This document shows, piece after piece, positions 60,117 through 64,000 of a stretch of 64,000 bases of DNA. Each line of letters opens with the position of its first letter. Position 1 is the first letter of the stretch. The notes below the pieces were generated by a model, which was given only the letters and a program-made list of their open reading frames with translations, was not told where the DNA came from and made no database searches. The position numbers were made by a program, and so were the translations under genes. This stretch comes from Vibrio campbellii CAIM 519 = NBRC 15631 = ATCC 25920 (GTDB lineage: Bacteria; Pseudomonadota; Gammaproteobacteria; Enterobacterales; Vibrionaceae): positions 1,426,001-1,490,000 of the forward strand of contig NZ_CP015863.1 of the NCBI RefSeq assembly GCF_002163755.1, read 5' to 3'.

Positions 60117-61814
60117 TTACTTCAGCTTTTTCAGTTCTTCATTGAGCATTGGCAAATCCAGTTTTTGCTCAGCTGCACATTGTTTTGCGATGTCATATCC
60201 CGCATCGGCATGACGCATGACACCCGTCGCTGGGTCATTGTGAAGTACACGAGCAATACGCTCAGACGCATCATCACTGCCGTCACAACAAATCACCATA
60301 CCTGAGTGTTGAGAGAAACCCATACCAACGCCGCCACCATGGTGAAGTGATACCCAAGTTGCACCACCTGCGGTATTCAATAGGGCATTAAGTAGTGGCC
60401 AATCCGATACCGCATCAGAGCCATCAATCATGCCTTCAGTTTCACGGTTCGGGCTGGCTACCGAGCCAGAGTCTAAGTGGTCACGGCCAATCACAACCGG
60501 TGCTTTCAGTTCACCGTTTTTCACCATTTCATTAAAGGCTTGGCCAAGTCGCTCACGGTCTTTCAGACCTACCCAACAGATACGTGCAGGTAGACCTTGA
60601 AACTGAATGCGTTCACGTGCCATGTCTAGCCAGTTGTGTAGATGAGGGTTATCTGGGATCAGCTCTTTTACTTTCTGATCGGTTTTGTAGATGTCCTCTG
60701 GGTCACCAGACAATGCGGCCCAACGGAATGGTCCAATACCTTCACAGAATAAAGGACGAATGTAAGCCGGTACGAAACCTGGGAAATCAAACGCGTTTTC
60801 GATACCTTCCTCCAACGCCATTTGACGGATGTTGTTACCGTAATCCAGTGTTGCCGCACCGCGTTTTTGAAGCTCTAGCATCGCTTTTACTTGAACTGCC
60901 ATCGATTTTTTCGCTGTTTTCACCACGTCCGCTTCGTCTTGTAAGCGCATTTCTGCTGCGTGAGACATACTCCAACCTTGAGGCAAGTAGCCGTTCAATG
61001 GGTCGTGTGCGGAGGTTTGGTCTGTTACTACGTCTGGCGTGATGTTGCGCTCCACAAGCTCAGGGAAAATGTCTGCTGCGTTGCCTAGTAGACCGACAGA
61101 AATTGGAGTGTCGGATTCTTTGATCATCGCCAGAGCTTCATCTAACGATGTGGCTTTCTTGTCGACGTAGCCTGTGCGTAAGCGGTAATCGATACGTGAC
61201 TCGTCACATTCAACAGCAATCATTGAGAAACCCGCCATTGTGCCAGCTAGAGGTTGAGCGCCACCCATACCGCCAAGGCCGCCAGTTAAAATCCAACGAC
61301 CTTTTGCGTCGCCGTTGAAGTGCTTTTTAGCTACTGACACAAAGGTTTCGTAAGTGCCTTGAACAATGCCTTGTGAGCCGATGTAAATCCAGCTACCTGC
61401 AGTCATCTGTCCGTACATCATTAGGCCTTCTTTATCGAGCTCATTAAAGTGCTCCCAATTGGCCCAATGTGGTACGAGGTTTGAGTTCGCAATCAGAACG
61501 CGTGGCGCGTTTTTATGAGTCGGGAAAACGCCCACTGGTTTGCCTGATTGGACGAGAAGAGTTTGGTCATCGTCGAGCCTTTCTAACACTTCAACAATCT
61601 TATCGAAGCATTCCCAATTTCGTGCTGCTCGACCAATACCACCGTATACAACGAGCGAGTGAGGGTGCTCGGCTACATCTGGGTCAAGGTTGTTCATCAG
61701 CATACGAAGCGGGGCTTCCGTCAGCCAAGATTTGGCGCGCAGTTGTGTACCGTGTGGAGCACGAATTGTTCTGCTTGTATCAAGTCGTGGATTTTGTCCC
61801 TGGCGCTGTGTCAT
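60117..61814 (-). CDS. hutU: Urocanate hydratase HutU
   Basis: A 565-residue NAD-dependent hydratase converting urocanate to imidazolonepropionate. Typical blocks: YGGIGRAARNWE, NSNLVPHWANWEHF, MTAGSWIYIGSQGI, GGLGGMGGAQPLAG and LHHGGGVGMGFSQHSGMV. Length standard. The gap to hutG (61815-61926) is 112 bases and carries a small inverted repeat (CCAAG/CTTGG near 61852) but no gene. Confidence 0.95.
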   Translation of the reverse strand: MTQRQGQNPRLDTSRTIRAPHGTQLRAKSWLTEAPLRMLMNNLDPDVAEHPHSLVVYGGIGRAARNWECFDKIVEVLERLDDDQTLLVQSGKPVGVFPTHKNAPRVLIANSNLVPHWANWEHFNELDKEGLMMYGQMTAGSWIYIGSQGIVQGTYETFVSVAKKHFNGDAKGRWILTGGLGGMGGAQPLAGTMAGFSMIAVECDESRIDYRLRTGYVDKKATSLDEALAMIKESDTPISVGLLGNAADIFPELVERNITPDVVTDQTSAHDPLNGYLPQGWSMSHAAEMRLQDEADVVKTAKKSMAVQVKAMLELQKRGAATLDYGNNIRQMALEEGIENAFDFPGFVPAYIRPLFCEGIGPFRWAALSGDPEDIYKTDQKVKELIPDNPHLHNWLDMARERIQFQGLPARICWVGLKDRERLGQAFNEMVKNGELKAPVVIGRDHLDSGSVASPNRETEGMIDGSDAVSDWPLLNALLNTAGGATWVSLHHGGGVGMGFSQHSGMVICCDGSDDASERIARVLHNDPATGVMRHADAGYDIAKQCAAEQKLDLPMLNEELKKLK

Positions 61815-61926
61815 TTTAAGACTCCTTTAGTTTCACGTGTGTACCAAGTCTGTGCTTGGCTATTTCTACTCGAGTAAAGTGCTGTTTGAGCTGTGTCTTT
61901 TTCGAGGTGATTGTTATTGGGTTAGG

Positions 61927-62940
61927 TTATTTTGGCTTATGGTCTTTCTCTGCCATAGCATTGGCGATGTCCCAACATAGGCGGGCTGCCAATCGAGCGG
62001 TTTGGCTATCGACGTCATAAGTGGGGTTATACTCGGCAATGTCTGCCAGCATGAGCTTGTTTTTGTCATGTAGGATTCGGTCGAGAAACGGCGAAATGAT
62101 GTCGTAGCTGACCCCTCTTGCTGCTGGAGCGCTTACACCCGGAGCTGTCGCCGCAGGGAACACGTCCAAATCAATCGTTAGATACAGGTAATCGCAGTCA
62201 TCGATAAAGTGCTGTAGTTGCGTTAAGTGGTAGCTGTGGTTCATGTAGCAAAGCTGTTTGTCTTCCACATACCAAACATTGAGTTCGTCCGCTTTCTGGA
62301 ATAGCGCTTTGGTATTGCTGCTGCGACTGACGCCAATGCAAGCGTAATGAAACTTCCAATCATTGCGTTGGCAGAAGTGATGAATCTGATTAAATGGTGT
62401 TCCTGAGCTCGGTTTTACATCTGCCAGCGAACTTTCAAAAGCGCGCAGGTCGAAATGTGCATCGAAGTTGATAATGCCAATCTTCGGCTGCTTGTCTGGG
62501 TGATGAGTTTTGAAATATTCGGCCAACCCTGAAAATGACGCCCATGCGATCTCGTGTCCGCCTCCTAATACCACGACAGGTGAATGGGGTAGCGCTTGAG
62601 TAATTGTAGCTGCGCATTGCGATTGGCTGCTCTCTAGTAGGTCGTCTTCGCAAACGACGGTGCCGAGATCGTAAAGTGGTGCATCTTGGTGCCAAGCGAG
62701 ATTGGCTAGGGCACGACGGATTAAATCCGGTGACTTTTTCGCACCAATACGGCCTTTATTTCTAGCAACACCCGCATCGGTCGCAAAACCAAGGATAGAG
62801 ACGCCTTCGCTTCTGCTCGGTAACTCTTCAACCGAAATATTTTTAATCACGTGGTGAACGCGCTTACCCAGTTCTCCATCTTCTGCATCGTGGCGACCTT
62901 GCCAGTGAAATGGAGCGGTATTTGGATCTGATTGAGCCAT
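61927..62940 (-). CDS. hutG: Formimidoylglutamase HutG
   Basis: A 337-residue arginase-family enzyme that hydrolyses N-formimidoylglutamate to glutamate and formamide. Manganese ligands are visible in GGGHEIAWASF, NFDAHFDLR and TIDLDVFPA. The start is the ATG at 62940 with GGAGG upstream inside hutI; the hutI stop is one base away, so the genes are coupled. Confidence 0.93.
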   Translation of the reverse strand: MAQSDPNTAPFHWQGRHDAEDGELGKRVHHVIKNISVEELPSRSEGVSILGFATDAGVARNKGRIGAKKSPDLIRRALANLAWHQDAPLYDLGTVVCEDDLLESSQSQCAATITQALPHSPVVVLGGGHEIAWASFSGLAEYFKTHHPDKQPKIGIINFDAHFDLRAFESSLADVKPSSGTPFNQIHHFCQRNDWKFHYACIGVSRSSNTKALFQKADELNVWYVEDKQLCYMNHSYHLTQLQHFIDDCDYLYLTIDLDVFPAATAPGVSAPAARGVSYDIISPFLDRILHDKNKLMLADIAEYNPTYDVDSQTARLAARLCWDIANAMAEKDHKPK

Positions 62941-62941
62941 G

Positions 62942-64000
62942 TTACAGTCCTCCGTGAGAGACATATTCACCATTGACTATACGACCTACTAAACGTTTCG
63001 CTCCGACTTGGTAACTGAGGTCTGCTGGGTGTTCGATATCCCAAATTGAGAAATCTGCGTCATAACCGACTTCAATCACGCCACGAGACTCCCCATACCC
63101 CAGTGCTTTTGCTGCGTTTTGAGTGACGCCACGCAGTGCTTCTTGAGGGGTTAAACGGAAAAGAGTGCAAGCCATGTTAAGCATCAAAGTTAAATCAGCA
63201 AATGGCGATGTCCCTGGGTTGATGTCTGTTGCTATCGCCATTGGCACCTTGTGTGCTCTGAGTAATTCGATAGGAGGCAATTGGGTTTCACGTAAGAAAT
63301 AAAATGCACCAGGGAGCAAGGTTGCCACGGTAGAAGAGTTGGCAAGGGCACGTACGCCAATTTCATCGAGATATTCAATATGATCGGCAGAAAGGCCATT
63401 GTATTTTGCCGTTAGCGTAGTGCCGCCTAAATCAGAAAGCTGTTCAGTATGCCCTTTGACATGTAAACCGTGTTTTTTTGCTGCCTCAAAGACACGCTCG
63501 GTTTGAGCTAAGTTAAAACCTATCGATTCACAAAACACATCGACGCTGGTGGCGAGCTTTTCCTCTGCCACGAGGGGAATGATGTCGTCACAAATGTGCT
63601 GGATATAATCGTCAGCTCGGTCTTTAAATTCTGGTGGAAGTGCATGAGCGGCGAGTAGGGTTGTGGTGATTTTTACTTTGCGTTCTTGCTCTAAGGCTTT
63701 CGCTGCGCGCAGCATCTTGATTTCATCTTGCAGTGTCAGTCCGTAACCAGACTTAACTTCGACTGAGGTAACACCGCTTGCAAGCAATCCATCTAAACGT
63801 GGTAGAGCGAGTTCAATAAGTTGCTCTTCGCTTGCTTCGCGGGTTGCACGAACGGTAGAAAGAATACCACCGCCTTGCTTGGCGATCTCTTCATAAGGTA
63901 CACCGTTAAGGCGCATTTCAAACTCGTTGGCACGATTTCCGGCGTACACGAGATGAGTGTGGCAATCAATCAAACCTGGTAGCAATAGCTTGCTTTGAAG
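62942..64000 (-). CDS. hutI: Imidazolonepropionase HutI (N-terminus beyond the window)
   Basis: The C-terminal 352 residues of an amidohydrolase-family enzyme that opens imidazolonepropionate to formimidoylglutamate. The metal-binding HxH is in GLIDCHTHLVYAG close to the right edge; VEVKSGYGL, VKGHTEQL, ADHIEYLDE and ATDINPGTSPF follow as expected. The family has about 55 more residues at the N-terminus, outside the window. The hutI promoter, probable HutC operators and any regulator gene are also outside. Confidence 0.93.
   Translation of the reverse strand, partial: LQSKLLLPGLIDCHTHLVYAGNRANEFEMRLNGVPYEEIAKQGGGILSTVRATREASEEQLIELALPRLDGLLASGVTSVEVKSGYGLTLQDEIKMLRAAKALEQERKVKITTTLLAAHALPPEFKDRADDYIQHICDDIIPLVAEEKLATSVDVFCESIGFNLAQTERVFEAAKKHGLHVKGHTEQLSDLGGTTLTAKYNGLSADHIEYLDEIGVRALANSSTVATLLPGAFYFLRETQLPPIELLRAHKVPMAIATDINPGTSPFADLTLMLNMACTLFRLTPQEALRGVTQNAAKALGYGESRGVIEVGYDADFSIWDIEHPADLSYQVGAKRLVGRIVNGEYVSHGGL

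Noticed and set aside
60584..61042. 152-codon plus-strand frame inside hutU
   Set aside because: Antisense shadow within an intact conserved gene.
1..64000. tRNA, rRNA or CRISPR sequences
   Set aside because: No tRNA-like cloverleaf, rRNA segment or regularly spaced repeat-spacer array was noticed on either strand.

Overview
The window looks like chromosome 1 of a Vibrio close to the Harveyi clade (V. parahaemolyticus, V. alginolyticus, V. harveyi relatives). The reasons are the Vibrio-type content and order hexR - panP - lysO - HDOD - tfoX - sensor kinase/regulator - ydgA-like - serC, the trxB-cydD-cydC cluster, a 367-residue PurC, the hutI-hutG-hutU-hutH operon and several Vibrio-typical DUF families (DUF2797, DUF2786, DUF3334, DUF3581). 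This assignment is by recognition, without a database search. No tRNA, rRNA, CRISPR array, transposase or integrase was seen.

Layout. 0-12 kb is core: a cut hexR, PLP-dependent aspartate decarboxylase (panP), a small secreted protein, the lysine exporter lysO, an HDOD protein, the competence regulator tfoX with a near-consensus CRP site, a small outer-membrane protein, a response regulator overlapping a multidomain histidine kinase, a YdgA-type protein and serC. 12-15.8 kb is a decaying AT-rich patch: a shortened solute-binding protein and three related XRE-type regulator copies, one intact, one internally deleted and frameshifted, one reduced to its C-terminus. 15.8-22 kb holds dsdA, cydC, cydD and trxB. 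22-24 kb is a two-gene unit coding for a free-amino-acid 2OG-Fe(II) dioxygenase and a class-V PLP enzyme that has lost the desulfurase cysteine. 24-48.6 kb is mostly housekeeping and conserved hypothetical genes: a diguanylate cyclase, a DASS transporter, sanA, malic enzyme with an FNR-type palindrome, a DEAH helicase, phospholipase A, phoD, purC with a PurR palindrome, sulA with a LexA box, a J-domain membrane protein, an OmpA-type lipoprotein, ydiJ and others. 58.5-64 kb is the histidine utilisation operon, cut at the right edge inside hutI.

The standout region is 49.46-58.47 kb: six codirectional genes, all with signal peptides, in a toxin-like operon. Two large paralogous proteins of unknown family (880 and 763 residues) flank three tandem ADP-ribosyltransferases of the R-S-E class (Vis-toxin-like), followed by a secreted HELIH metalloprotease that resembles the M91/NleD family and has a second domain. 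Each of the four predicted effectors has exactly one cysteine after its signal peptide, and it lies within the last four residues. Both large proteins have a cysteine at residue 23, just after the signal peptide, and an odd total of cysteines (9 and 5). I infer a multi-effector toxin in which effectors are tethered to a carrier by disulfides between an effector's C-terminal end and a carrier's N-terminal end. The sequence facts are direct; assembly and function are inference.
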